This document shows positions 1 through 8,551 of a DNA stretch of 64,000 nt, piece after piece. The DNA comes from CBDCWO01 sp965223405 (lineage in GTDB: Bacteria; Bacteroidota; Bacteroidia; Chitinophagales; Saprospiraceae). The DNA is taken from positions 2,852,001 to 2,916,000 of the forward strand of contig CBDCWO010000006.1 in the NCBI GenBank assembly GCA_965223405.1, written 5' to 3'. Numbering within the stretch: the first letter of the stretch is position 1; each line of letters begins with the position of its first letter. A program made the translations under genes and the position numbers. The notes under the pieces were generated by a model. It ran no database searches and was not told where the DNA came from. It saw nothing but the letters and a program-made list of their open reading frames with translations.

Positions 1-1118
1 CCCCATTGAGTTGAGATCCTCCGGTAGCCATCAGGATATTTGGAGATCCCTCCGGAGGCAATTTAAAACCATCCAGATCGGCATTATTGAGGAAATTAAC
101 ATCCTTGAGGATAAAACACTGTTCACAGGCATCTTCCCCTTTGAGCATCTTTTTCCGGTCTACGACACACGCATGTTTTTCAATAACACGATCTCCGGTA
201 CTGGTTGGTACGTAATATCCATCAGGCCAAACGGCGGGTCGGGGATAATCCGGAAATAGGGGTCGTACAAACTCATACCGGTAATAAGATCCCATAGGAT
301 CGGATGAAGTACTTATAGCATAGCACATACAGTATGAGCCTTTATTTTGATTGGGCTCTCGCCGTTTTCGTGTTTGAAATGCCTCTTGAGCTGCTGCTCT
401 TTCCGCTTCAGTAGGGCTTGGTGGTTGATACAGAGTGGCTGCACTTCCAGGTTGATTGGGAATACCTGGTATGCTTTCTGTGGCAAAATTTCCAGCCGGC
501 GGTGCCGGTGGTTCGTTTTCCCTTAAGGGCAGTCTTCTGAAAATGGGCATTACAATTAACCAACGGTCAGCAAGCTGGTCATACCGCACCACAGCGTCTC
601 CGTTGTTGTATTTCTCGCAAGGGCCACCAAATCCTCGAAATACATTTTTTGTTTCAACGGCTCCGTACAATATTTTTCCCGTTTCTGAATACAAATCCCC
701 TTTTTTAGAAAAAATGGCCATCCGCGAATTAACTGTTTGTACAATATGATCACGCCCTACTGCCAAAGAATTGTCGGAGGGGTTACGGGTAAAAGACCTA
801 CCTTGCGGACCCTCAAAGCCAAATCCTAATCCATCAAAAGAAGCCACCAGGCGGGGAGCAGGTTTTTTACCAAATTTTCGTTGCTCGATAGAAGCAGAGG
901 TATAAGGGTTATTTTGATGATGGTCTTGGTGTACTCGATTACCCCGGTTGTGCTTTGCTTCTGTGTGAGTGTGCAAATTCTTAACTATTCCTAGATTCAA
1001 CAAGGGTGCCGATTGATCAAAATTTACGCTTTCCCGGTTGGTGATCTTTACAACTTCTTGTGTCCAGAACAAAGTAGGATAGACCATAAAGATCACAAAA
1101 ATCAATAGTTTCTCCATA
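1..1118 (-). CDS. Secreted protein of unknown function (partial, C-terminus beyond window)
   Basis: An open frame runs without a stop from an ATG at 1118 to the window edge (372 codons seen). The first about 18 residues (MEKLLIFVIFMVYPTLFWTQ) form a signal peptide, so the product is exported. After a His/Asn-rich linker there is a stretch around residues 100-140 (DNSLAVGRDHIVQTVNSRMA), a pattern I associate with large secreted beta-propeller-like proteins of Bacteroidota. Cysteines cluster late (CMCYAI, CVVDRKK, CEQCF). A Pro/Glu/Ala-rich insert lies around residues 200-250. No catalytic motif was recognised. Function unknown; the real gene is longer than what is visible. Confidence 0.75.
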
Positions 1119-1139
1119 ATATCAGATTACCTAATTGGT

Positions 1140-1235
1140 TTACAACATACTAAAGAACCTTTTCTTTTTTATCAGTCCGATGATTAAAGTAATTATCGTA
1201 ATAGGTAATAGTACAACAACATACAAGCTAATCAT
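1140..1235 (-). CDS. Possible 31-aa membrane micro-protein
   Basis: A short frame starts at an ATG at 1235 and encodes one hydrophobic segment followed by a basic tail (ends IIGLIKKKRFFSML). It lies just upstream of the secreted-protein gene and on the same strand. The hydrophobic-then-basic layout suggests a single-pass membrane peptide, but at this length chance cannot be excluded and no family is recognised. Confidence 0.25.
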   Translation of the reverse strand: MISLYVVVLLPITIITLIIGLIKKKRFFSML

Positions 1236-1723
1236 GGTATTTTAGTCTTTACAGGAAACTCCTGTTTTTGTTATACGTTTCAATATAATCTGTTGCCACA
1301 TTTTTTATTTTTAATTCGCAATAATGATATTTCATTCTGACAGTCAGGTTAAAAACGTGCAAGCTTTTCAAGTTGAGTGTTCTCAAAATCAGCAACAAAT
1401 TCCATCGGATTTTACCTTTAACTACTTTATCAGGTTAGTAGCCCGTTTGTAAAAAGCGCCGGCTTTTCAAGTTGTGTTCTTAATCCCCTGAACACATATT
1501 GTTTTTGTCTGTAAGATTTTCAATAGGAAAAACCTGTCAAACCATTATTAAGAACTTTTTTGTTTTTTGTCCCTTATCACAACATTTTTCATTGTTGTCG
1601 GGATTTATATTTTCTTTTTTAATAATCAACAATTAAGTGAAACGAATTTCTGCTCTTATGTCATTGATATTTAAAGGACTACGACTATTCATCAAATTGC
1701 ACTTTGCTATGCGTTCGTGTTTT
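1236..1723. other. Non-coding stretch, no gene seen
   Basis: AT-rich sequence between the 31-aa frame and the propeller gene. I see only a short motif (CTTTTCAAGTTG) that occurs twice about 100 bp apart (near 1360 and 1460), and no credible reading frame or terminator hairpin. Confidence 0.4.
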
Positions 1724-2824
1724 TTAATATATTTTTACAAAAGAATTACCGTTGAATTGATAGACCCCACTTGGGTCGGCCCCGCCAAACCACAATTCCC
1801 CTTGTTTGCTCTTATAAATGGTCCAGATCTGATTACTTAAAAGTCCATTCTTTTCATTAAAATTTTCAATGGAATTCCCATCGTATCTCCACACGCCCGA
1901 CTCAATGGTTCCAAACCAAATATTTCCATTTATATCTTCTTCAATGGAGAATACTCTTTCAAGGGAATTTCCACCGGTATCTTTCTTTTTTAAATTATAC
2001 AATTCTGTGAAATTAATTGCTTTTTGCATATCATATTTGAAGACCCCGATTCCGTTATTCCCGATCCAAAGATTTCCTTTGCTGTCTTCTATTAAACTGC
2101 GTATGTGTAGAAAACCTGTATCTTCATTTAGCTCAAGAAACTTATTGTCAATGACTGTAAACTTTGCACCGTCATATCCAATAGCTGCCCCATAAGTTCC
2201 GAACCAAACACTTCCATTACGACCTCTTACAAAAGGTGTCGTAACTGAATAATAATTTTCCTCACCAACTTTAGGCTTGATAGGAAACATTTTGAAGGAT
2301 AATTTTCGTCCGTCGTATTGATATACACCTGGTTTTCCTTCTGTGTCGTTATACCCAGTAGCTTTGTCGCCTTTGAACCAAAGACTATTTTTACTTAGTT
2401 TCCAGTCGTTTTTTGATTCAAAATTTCTTTCTGTTTGTTTGGTTATTTTATTCCCGTCAAAGCTGCTTAGACCTTTTCCACCTTCAAACCAAATTATACC
2501 ATTCTCATCTTCATAAATTGTTCTAATCTGTTTGTCACTTAATCCATTTTCTTCGGTATAATAGGTTAATTCTTCACCATTGAATTTCGCGAGACCTTCT
2601 TGATGGCTTCCAAACCAGATATTACCTTTACTATCTTCCAAAATTGAACGAATACCAGATGTAAACTTTAATCTATTGGTATCAATTTTATTCTCAATCG
2701 GTTTTGCTTGAAGTATTTCATTTTCATGGCTTGGTTGATTTTGGTTATAGCAAGAAATTAATACAAGAAGCAGAAACTTACCGCAAATGATTAACAAGTA
2801 ATATTTATTTGGTTTGGTATTCAT
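1724..2824 (-). CDS. Two-component-regulator-propeller lipoprotein
   Basis: The start at 2824 gives a lipoprotein signal (hydrophobic run ending LVLISC, lipid Cys about residue 25). An in-frame ATG at 2848 adds 8 residues that overlap a hairpin and is less likely. The mature protein consists of repeated blades of the type I.EDS.GNIWFG....GL..F.G (for example EDSKGNIWFG, EDENGIIWFE, EDSKGNLWIG, EEDINGNIWFG), the signature of two-component-regulator propellers. These normally form the periplasmic sensor half of hybrid two-component systems. Here the propeller stands alone, with no Y_Y_Y, kinase or HTH part, so it is probably a lipid-anchored binding or sensor protein rather than a regulator. 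Partner unknown. Confidence 0.8.
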   Translation of the reverse strand: MNTKPNKYYLLIICGKFLLLVLISCYNQNQPSHENEILQAKPIENKIDTNRLKFTSGIRSILEDSKGNIWFGSHQEGLAKFNGEELTYYTEENGLSDKQIRTIYEDENGIIWFEGGKGLSSFDGNKITKQTERNFESKNDWKLSKNSLWFKGDKATGYNDTEGKPGVYQYDGRKLSFKMFPIKPKVGEENYYSVTTPFVRGRNGSVWFGTYGAAIGYDGAKFTVIDNKFLELNEDTGFLHIRSLIEDSKGNLWIGNNGIGVFKYDMQKAINFTELYNLKKKDTGGNSLERVFSIEEDINGNIWFGTIESGVWRYDGNSIENFNEKNGLLSNQIWTIYKSKQGELWFGGADPSGVYQFNGNSFVKIY

Positions 2825-2908
2825 TTTTGTTTTTTTCATGATGCACAACAGCGGATTGGATATGCGGTGTGATCAGCTTTTGTTGGGCATGACCGTCATA
2901 TATTTTGT

Positions 2909-3060
2909 GTGTACTTTGAATGGCTACTATTTCATCCTAGTAAAAGTACATAGAATAAATAAGACGAGTTGGGTGAAAGTCCTAACCATGCTGGATTCTG
3001 GTAGGTCAATACGCCAATGCGAATATCTTATGGCGACGAAGTCAAGCATAAAGTCCTTAT
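2909..3060 (+). other. 5' fragment of a group II intron-like element
   Basis: The sequence begins GTGTGTACTTTGAATGGCTA and contains CATGCTGGATTCTGGT. It matches the first about 120 bp of the intron-like elements at 15423 and 16982, which begin GTGTGCC and carry the same CATGCTGGATTCTGGTGG block. No 3' part follows, so this is a truncated relic. The bases before it (TTTTGT) match the GT that precedes the other two copies. The 3' limit is approximate. Confidence 0.5.
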
Positions 3061-3146
3061 GATAAATGCCTGGATAATAGACAAGCTCCAGACCATAAAT
3101 GTCAGGATCATATATAAGCCAAAAGGGTTTCACAGGTGAATCAAAA

Positions 3147-3228
3147 GATCAACTAATTTGAATTTATAAATATATGACTATCAGCTTACTGTGAATAAAT
3201 GATTGGTCGAACTCAGATTTTTAGTTTG
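3147..3228. repeat. Imperfect direct repeat, copy 1 of 2
   Basis: About 80 bp (ACTAATTTGAATTTATAAAT ... GATTGGTCGAACTCAG) is repeated at 4380-4455 with about 85% identity by eye. Copy 2 covers the upstream region of the secreted VOC gene; copy 1 has no gene directly downstream. It may be a duplicated promoter segment whose gene was lost. The 3229-3412 stretch holds nothing else recognisable. Confidence 0.5.
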
Positions 3229-3412
3229 TATTCTCTGCTAAAGGCAATTGGCATCATTTGGAAGTGGTCAGCCTATTTCATGACCATCCTCTTGCTTATA
3301 TTTCTTTTTTAGTTTAATATCTCCGTGCCGTGATACTCCTAGTTCTCTAGCTAATGTCTTGATTCGCTTTTAATGTGCTTTATTTTTTGTGGTGTATAGG
3401 CTTTTAATTTTA

Positions 3413-3826
3413 TCATGCCCATGGATTGTAAGAACCAAAGTTCCAAATATGCCCCTCTTTGTCTCTACAGGTGTAACCACGACCTCCGTATTCCTCATCT
3501 CTTATTTCTATAACTATTTCGGCACCTTCTTGAACCGCTTTTTCATAGTGGTCATCAATATTCTCGACAATAATATATGGCGCTTGTGAATTCAGTCCAT
3601 TAAGATCCTCAGGTGTTCTTAACAATTTACCATATTCATTATCATTTTTAGACCCGATCATAATCATCGCATTACCAAACCTCAACTGAGCATGGGCAAT
3701 GCTATCGTTTTCTCCTGGTACTACTAAATGTTTTTCAAATCCAAAAGCTTTACACAACCATTCGATTGCTTTCAAGGCATCTTTATATTGCATGGTCGGA
3801 ATAATAACAGATCCGTTTTGTTTCAT
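3413..3826 (-). CDS. VOC (glyoxalase/bleomycin-resistance) family protein, PhnB-like
   Basis: 137 aa with the beta-alpha-beta-beta-beta layout of a vicinal-oxygen-chelate protein. The N-terminal half reads IIPTMQYKDALKAIEWLCKA, typical of PhnB/YycE-type VOC proteins. The C-terminal half has YIIVENIDDHYEKAVQEGAE and RDKEGHIWNFGSY, where the last Glu/His/Trp region usually carries a metal ligand. It is cytoplasmic (no signal peptide). Substrate cannot be predicted; relatives include drug-binding proteins and small-molecule isomerases. Another VOC gene lies 29 bp upstream on the same strand, suggesting co-transcription. Confidence 0.8.
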   Translation of the reverse strand: MKQNGSVIIPTMQYKDALKAIEWLCKAFGFEKHLVVPGENDSIAHAQLRFGNAMIMIGSKNDNEYGKLLRTPEDLNGLNSQAPYIIVENIDDHYEKAVQEGAEIVIEIRDEEYGGRGYTCRDKEGHIWNFGSYNPWA

Positions 3827-3855
3827 TGTATTTCTATTTTATGGTGTTAAAGGAT

Positions 3856-4326
3856 TTAATTTTCTGACGGCTCGGCAAAAGTCAGTAGATAATCATTGTT
3901 ATCAATAATTGAAAACTCAGTGGCGCCATAAAAGGTTTTTTCCAGCTCCCTGTACACTTCTACCCGGTCTTTGATAGAATCATAAAACTCCTGAATGTTT
4001 TTCAACTGGATATACAGAAGTAGTGAACTTCCTTTTTCTCGCTTCACTATAGGTAGTTCGTCACCCAAACTTTCGAATGATTGAAACATGACCGTAACCT
4101 TTCCGCAAGTCATCAATACAAATACAGGGTTTTCATTGTCTGGGTTTTTTGCCTGGATTTGGAAACCTAATTTTTTGTAAAACGATATCGTTTCTTGAAT
4201 ATCGAACACATAGATATTTGGGGCTATACTTTCCATAAGACATGAATTTGATTTTGTTACACTCGTTTGTGAAAATCCCCAAAAGGTTACAAAAACAAGT
4301 GTTACAATAAGTAAGAGTTTTTTCAT
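3856..4326 (-). CDS. Secreted VOC-fold protein
   Basis: I place the start at 4326 (MKKLLLIVTLVFVTFWGFSQ), which gives a clean signal peptide; an in-frame ATG at 4377 would bury it behind 17 residues. The mature domain (VFDIQETISFYKKLGFQIQA ... VFVLMTCGKVTVMFQS ... FYDSIKDRVEVYRELEKTFY ... EFSIIDNNDYLLTFAE) is a glyoxalase/VOC module. Export is unusual for this family. It lies directly upstream of the cytoplasmic VOC gene on the same strand. Role unknown. Confidence 0.75.
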   Translation of the reverse strand: MKKLLLIVTLVFVTFWGFSQTSVTKSNSCLMESIAPNIYVFDIQETISFYKKLGFQIQAKNPDNENPVFVLMTCGKVTVMFQSFESLGDELPIVKREKGSSLLLYIQLKNIQEFYDSIKDRVEVYRELEKTFYGATEFSIIDNNDYLLTFAEPSEN

Positions 4327-4379
4327 TATAGATTGCTGTTTCAATGGCTTTAAGCTTAAAAATCCGTTAATAATCATAA

Positions 4380-4455
4380 GATCTACTAATTTGAATTTAT
4401 AAATATATGACGATTAGTTTACTGTGTGTAAATGATTGATCGAATTCAGGTTTTA
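4380..4455. repeat. Imperfect direct repeat, copy 2 of 2 (upstream of secreted VOC gene)
   Basis: Second copy of the repeat at 3147-3228. It fills the interval between the secreted VOC gene and the end of the hydrolase gene, so it would contain any promoter for the VOC pair. Confidence 0.5.
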
Positions 4456-5457
4456 ACGTTGTATATCACGCGGACTTAGTTTTCCCATCACAAACAAGTT
4501 CACCACATCAATCAACTTTTTCGGTTGGTCATCCAGAATAAATGCATGACTATCCATAATGGTCATGAGGTGGAAATTAAGGTTGGAGGGGTTTGCTCCC
4601 CACCAACTTTGATGAAAGATATGGCTAAGGAAGGTGTTCTTGGATTTAATCAGAATCTCTCGAGTAAAAGATGGCATAATTACCAATGTCGGAACCTCGA
4701 GGTTTTTGTATTCAAGACTTATGTCCGTGCAGTAATACTCCGACAGATACCTTACCATTGTAGGAATCGGGACGGTGGACATCTGTTTCCAATATTTTTC
4801 CGCCTTTACGGAATCCTTAGTAAAAGTTTCAGGTGAAAAATTTCCATTGTCCCATCCTGGTTTGTCTATTTCTTTCCACCACTTTTGAGCCATGACCTTT
4901 TCGGTGTAATAAATTCGTTCATCTAAAGTGGCAGGTTCGAAAGAAGGGTAACTGGAAGTGAATTTTGCCATGCCACTGATGACGATCACCCGGTCTATCA
5001 ATTCAGGATAATCCAGAGCTATTCGCATGGCTAGAATGTTGCTGTACGTAAAATAGGAAAGGAGCACCGGATTGTCCATTTCTTCTTTTTTTATTAGATC
5101 TTTGATGCCGGAGATAATTCCTGTGGTCCAATAAAGGTCATGGTACACTTCATTTTGGTTAGGCATGGGATATGCTGGTGTTCCACCAAAGCCCGGTAAT
5201 GTCACTACATACATAGAATATTTTGCTTCAAGGGAGTCTGCTTTGAAAATTTCGAAGATGTTCCCACCAAAGCCCCATCCAGCGATCAGGATCAAATCTT
5301 TTGAGCCATTCCCAAATTTCTCAACTTGGCCTAAAGATCCATACACTGCAGTCTGATATCCTTCAGGATGAACCAGGTTATTGATTTGAGCATATCCTGT
5401 AGATCCACGGAAAGCGAGAAAAAAGAACAAAATGGAATAAGAGATTAATCTTAACAT
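4453..5457 (-). CDS. Exported alpha/beta-hydrolase-fold protein with atypical nucleophile elbow
   Basis: The start at 5457 (MLRLISYSILFFFLAFRG) yields a signal peptide; an upstream ATG at 5532 would overlap the AraC-type gene. The fold is visible from LILIAGWGFGG (oxyanion loop), the block PVLLSYFTYSNILAMRIALD in the elbow position, RVIVISGMA after it, and a late SHAFILDDQPKKL containing the usual catalytic-His region. The canonical GxSxG is absent: the elbow reads SYFTYSN, with Thr or Phe where Ser is expected. It may be a non-enzymatic binding protein or use a different residue. It follows the AraC-type regulator by 37 bp on the same strand. Confidence 0.75.
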   Translation of the reverse strand: MLRLISYSILFFFLAFRGSTGYAQINNLVHPEGYQTAVYGSLGQVEKFGNGSKDLILIAGWGFGGNIFEIFKADSLEAKYSMYVVTLPGFGGTPAYPMPNQNEVYHDLYWTTGIISGIKDLIKKEEMDNPVLLSYFTYSNILAMRIALDYPELIDRVIVISGMAKFTSSYPSFEPATLDERIYYTEKVMAQKWWKEIDKPGWDNGNFSPETFTKDSVKAEKYWKQMSTVPIPTMVRYLSEYYCTDISLEYKNLEVPTLVIMPSFTREILIKSKNTFLSHIFHQSWWGANPSNLNFHLMTIMDSHAFILDDQPKKLIDVVNLFVMGKLSPRDIQR

Positions 5458-5494
5458 CGAATTTGAAATTATTTCTTCAAAACAACGAAAAGTA

Positions 5495-6628
5495 TCAACT
5501 CTTTGCGTTCCACTCACTTGAATGGATTCCATTTTTCTTAAAATCAGAAGGGGACATTCCTGTAAACTTTTTGAAATTTCTTATGAAAGAAGATTTATTG
5601 GAGAAGCCACTATCCAATGCGATATGTAACAGTTTGGCATCCGAGTATTCATTGGAAAGACATAGTTTTTTAGCTTCGTTTATCCTGTATTTATTGATGA
5701 GATTGTAAAAGTTTGTATTCAATCCTTCAGAAATAACCCGGGAAAGATTGGTTGTAGATATTCCCAATTCACTCGCCAGGACCTCCGGCCTCAAATCGTC
5801 CTTCAGGTATAGGTGTTTTTCTTCTAACACGGATTTTAGTGATTCACTTAATTCAATGACCTGAAGCTTACTTAATCCAGAAGTTAGATATTTTTTTGTA
5901 TTGTTTTCGTTGACGATTATTTCAGGATTCAGATAGCAGATGAAACCAATTATATGAATTAGAACACTTAACAGGAATGGATTAAGTTGCAGTACTTCAT
6001 TCATGAAATCGGAATGGAAAAAAGCTGCCGTAAACAGAATGAAATTGAGTGTAAGGAAGACTGAAATTAGGCTTATAATTCGCATGAGGACTTTCCTTTT
6101 TTTTGCACCCTTATTATCTGTCCATTTTGAGTTTTTCAATAATCTGAAACTCAGTATTAGAAATATGATTGTTGAAGCTAAATACAGGAAATAACCAAAA
6201 GAAAACGGATCAAATATTATGGTTCCCTGATACTGGCTTGCATATTCATAGATTGAGATTTTTGTTTCTGCAGGTGAACCGTAAAACGGTATAAGAATGG
6301 CAACTTCATATGCAAAAGGTATTAAGTGGGTAAGGTAAATCCATTTCCATCTTTGATCCGTATTTGTGTTAAGTCTCACAAAGTGGTAGATCACAGGGCC
6401 AATTAAAAATGTAATTGGAAGTGTTGAGTATAGTATATGTGGGTAATTTTGGATTCCTCCATTTAGGAACATGACCTGCTCAAATAGGAAGGCAGATAGC
6501 AGAGCGATTAAAACAGCGAGGACATTATTTGCTCGTGAACGGGCCTTTGTAACCAACAGGAACACAATGATAATCCCTTGAAAAGAACCAAACAAATAGA
6601 ATGCCTCAAGTACAAAATTTCCGAACAT
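5495..6628 (-). CDS. AraC-family regulator with membrane-embedded N-terminus
   Basis: 377 aa. Residues about 1-240 contain roughly seven hydrophobic segments (for example FQGIIIVFLLVTKA, NNVLAVLIALLSAFLFEQVM, FNPFLLSVLIHIIGFICYL). Residues about 280-370 form an AraC/XylS DNA-binding domain: first HTH SELGISTTNLSRVISEGL, second HTH IALDSGFSNKSSFIRNFKKF, then TGMSPSDFKK. This architecture, frequent in Bacteroidota, couples sensing in the inner membrane to transcription. The hydrolase gene downstream on the same strand is a likely target or partner. Confidence 0.9.
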   Translation of the reverse strand: MFGNFVLEAFYLFGSFQGIIIVFLLVTKARSRANNVLAVLIALLSAFLFEQVMFLNGGIQNYPHILYSTLPITFLIGPVIYHFVRLNTNTDQRWKWIYLTHLIPFAYEVAILIPFYGSPAETKISIYEYASQYQGTIIFDPFSFGYFLYLASTIIFLILSFRLLKNSKWTDNKGAKKRKVLMRIISLISVFLTLNFILFTAAFFHSDFMNEVLQLNPFLLSVLIHIIGFICYLNPEIIVNENNTKKYLTSGLSKLQVIELSESLKSVLEEKHLYLKDDLRPEVLASELGISTTNLSRVISEGLNTNFYNLINKYRINEAKKLCLSNEYSDAKLLHIALDSGFSNKSSFIRNFKKFTGMSPSDFKKNGIHSSEWNAKS

Positions 6629-6633
6629 TGTGA

Positions 6634-6867
6634 TTAGATAAAATAATGCAAAGTTAAGTTTTGATCACACTTATAGATCTCACCTATGCCATTTCCCCAG
6701 TCGGCATTGAGTTTATATTCTCCAATAATATTTTTCTCCAGATCCTTACCAAATGGGATTACCTTCAATCCTGAATTGGTAAAGTAATCAGAATTTACAG
6801 CCACATTATAGCCAAGAATTTGAGCAATCCCATTGGGGGTGCTTCTCATTTCAACCTGATCAGCCAA
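6634..6867 (-). pseudogene. 77-codon fragment of unknown gene
   Basis: A short frame ending 5 bp before the AraC-type start, readable only from a TTG. The text (RSTPNGIAQILGYNVAVNSD ... IGEYKLNADWGNGIGEIYKC) looks like the C-terminal part of a structured protein and has no signal or N-terminal features. No family recognised; most likely the tail of a truncated gene. Nothing is seen in 6868-6986. Confidence 0.35.
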
Positions 6868-6986
6868 TAGTTTTTGCCCTTGACATTGATTTTTCTATGT
6901 TTATCATATTTTGGTAATAGTGATACTGTTAATTTCTCACTTTATATAAAAGTAATTATCAACTAATAAAAATCTGTAAATTATCA

Positions 6987-8312
6987 TCAATCAACACTCA
7001 TTTTTGCTGTCCATATTTGAAATTTTCCTGATCTCGAATCGCACCAGACAGCTTGGAATGCACTTGATTCTGAAGCGATTAAACTTTGATAATCACCGCC
7101 ACCTAGCTGAAACCTACTTATTGCAGCACCATTTTCCTCATAGGTGCCCATACAAGCTGTTTGAGAAGAGATGCGACTTTCGGGCAGAAATGTCTTTCCT
7201 CCATCCATGGAAATAGTTCCATAGAGATCAAAACATTTTTTTTCAGTTGTCGAATGACGTTGATCTTGCCAAATGATTCCTACTAAGCCAGAAGAAGAAA
7301 TGCTTATTGCCGGCAATGTTTTAAAGGATTTTAATTCAACAGTATGAACTATTTTTGGTGCCGTCCATGTATTACCATCATCATTAGATGATGACAATAA
7401 TACATTCGTATTGGACTCGTCACTTCTTTCCACCCAAACACTATATATTCTTCCAGCAAATGTACTTTTTGTTCTGTCAACTACCAGCGGCGGAAACCCT
7501 ACTGGAAGTATATTTTCTTGGATTAAGGATATTTTTGACCAAGAATTTAATTTGGGATCAAATTTAACTGACCAAAGATTTCTTGGCGTACTCATAGAGA
7601 AGAATGAAATAATAAGTTTATTGTCAGATAAAAGTCCTGCACCACCAAGATTTACTTGCTCTATGTCGGGTCTGAACGGGGATACCCAACTAATTTCCAA
7701 ATTTCTTGAGTTAATTTTTGCAACATCAATCCCTTCTGCCTCACCTGTAGCATGACTTGCAACGAGATAAAGGATTGAATCATTGGAAGATTCAACAATC
7801 GGTGTAAGAACAGGATGATCCTCAGATGACCAAGGCTCAAAAAGTTCTTTATCTAATAAAGACCATTGCTTACCAAATGCTTCTGCGTAATAAACTCGAG
7901 CTCTTATAGGGTGGTTGCTTTTTCTCGTAAACCCTTCACCAGAGAGAGCCGAAAGGAATATATTTCCTTTTGGAGTCCAAATAAGCCAAGGATCTCCAGC
8001 TGTCCAGTCTTCTGAAAGGGCTCCAATTTTTTGTTTAACCCAAGTATTACCACCATCTTCAGACAAATACGCATAAATAGTTTGATTATCCATCCAAGAT
8101 TCATCTAAAGGCTTTCTCAAGACTATTGCAGCAACTAACATTCGATTTGGATTTTTCTGGTCCACTGCAATTGTAGCTTCTGCGTGAACTAATTCTTTCA
8201 TTGATTGTGAAACCCAAACATTAGGACCCGTCTTAACTGTTTTTTGACCTAAAATATTTTGACTTGAAGTAGCAAGCAAAGAAAAGAATATTATTAACAC
8301 TCTAAAACCCAT
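6987..8312 (-). CDS. Secreted sialidase-like BNR-repeat protein
   Basis: 441 aa with a signal peptide (MGFRVLIIFFSLLATSSQNI). Asp-box motifs (S-x-D-x-G-x-x-W/F) occur at SEDGGNTW, SNDDGNTW and SMDGGKTF, spaced as in six-bladed exo-sialidase propellers. A further WTAGDPWLIW region resembles a substrate-facing loop. The usual N-terminal FRIP motif is not obvious, so activity on sialic acid is uncertain; it could bind or cleave another glycan. It is flanked by long AT-rich gaps and appears to be transcribed alone. Confidence 0.75.
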   Translation of the reverse strand: MGFRVLIIFFSLLATSSQNILGQKTVKTGPNVWVSQSMKELVHAEATIAVDQKNPNRMLVAAIVLRKPLDESWMDNQTIYAYLSEDGGNTWVKQKIGALSEDWTAGDPWLIWTPKGNIFLSALSGEGFTRKSNHPIRARVYYAEAFGKQWSLLDKELFEPWSSEDHPVLTPIVESSNDSILYLVASHATGEAEGIDVAKINSRNLEISWVSPFRPDIEQVNLGGAGLLSDNKLIISFFSMSTPRNLWSVKFDPKLNSWSKISLIQENILPVGFPPLVVDRTKSTFAGRIYSVWVERSDESNTNVLLSSSNDDGNTWTAPKIVHTVELKSFKTLPAISISSSGLVGIIWQDQRHSTTEKKCFDLYGTISMDGGKTFLPESRISSQTACMGTYEENGAAISRFQLGGGDYQSLIASESSAFQAVWCDSRSGKFQIWTAKMSVD

Positions 8313-8551
8313 ATTATTTATCCTTTTAAATTTTTCGATTATTTTATTAAACTAATTAAACTAGTTTATGTATTTATTTAAACCAAAGTATACAGAGCTT
8401 ATCAAATAAAAATTTAATACTTGCGATAGGTGTGGTTTTCGTCTTTGATTGATTGTATTTTGTTTAATAATTTCTATTCATTTTAAAATAGTAGGATAAA
8501 AAAATCACTACTAATCCTATAAATTGCAACACCTTTTAGATTATTCTAAGT

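Noticed and set aside
2838..2908. An attC-like site upstream of the propeller gene
   Set aside because: TGCACAAC and GTTGGGCA can pair with one mismatch and an intron fragment follows, but no matching core was found at the other end of the gene, so I do not list it as a site.
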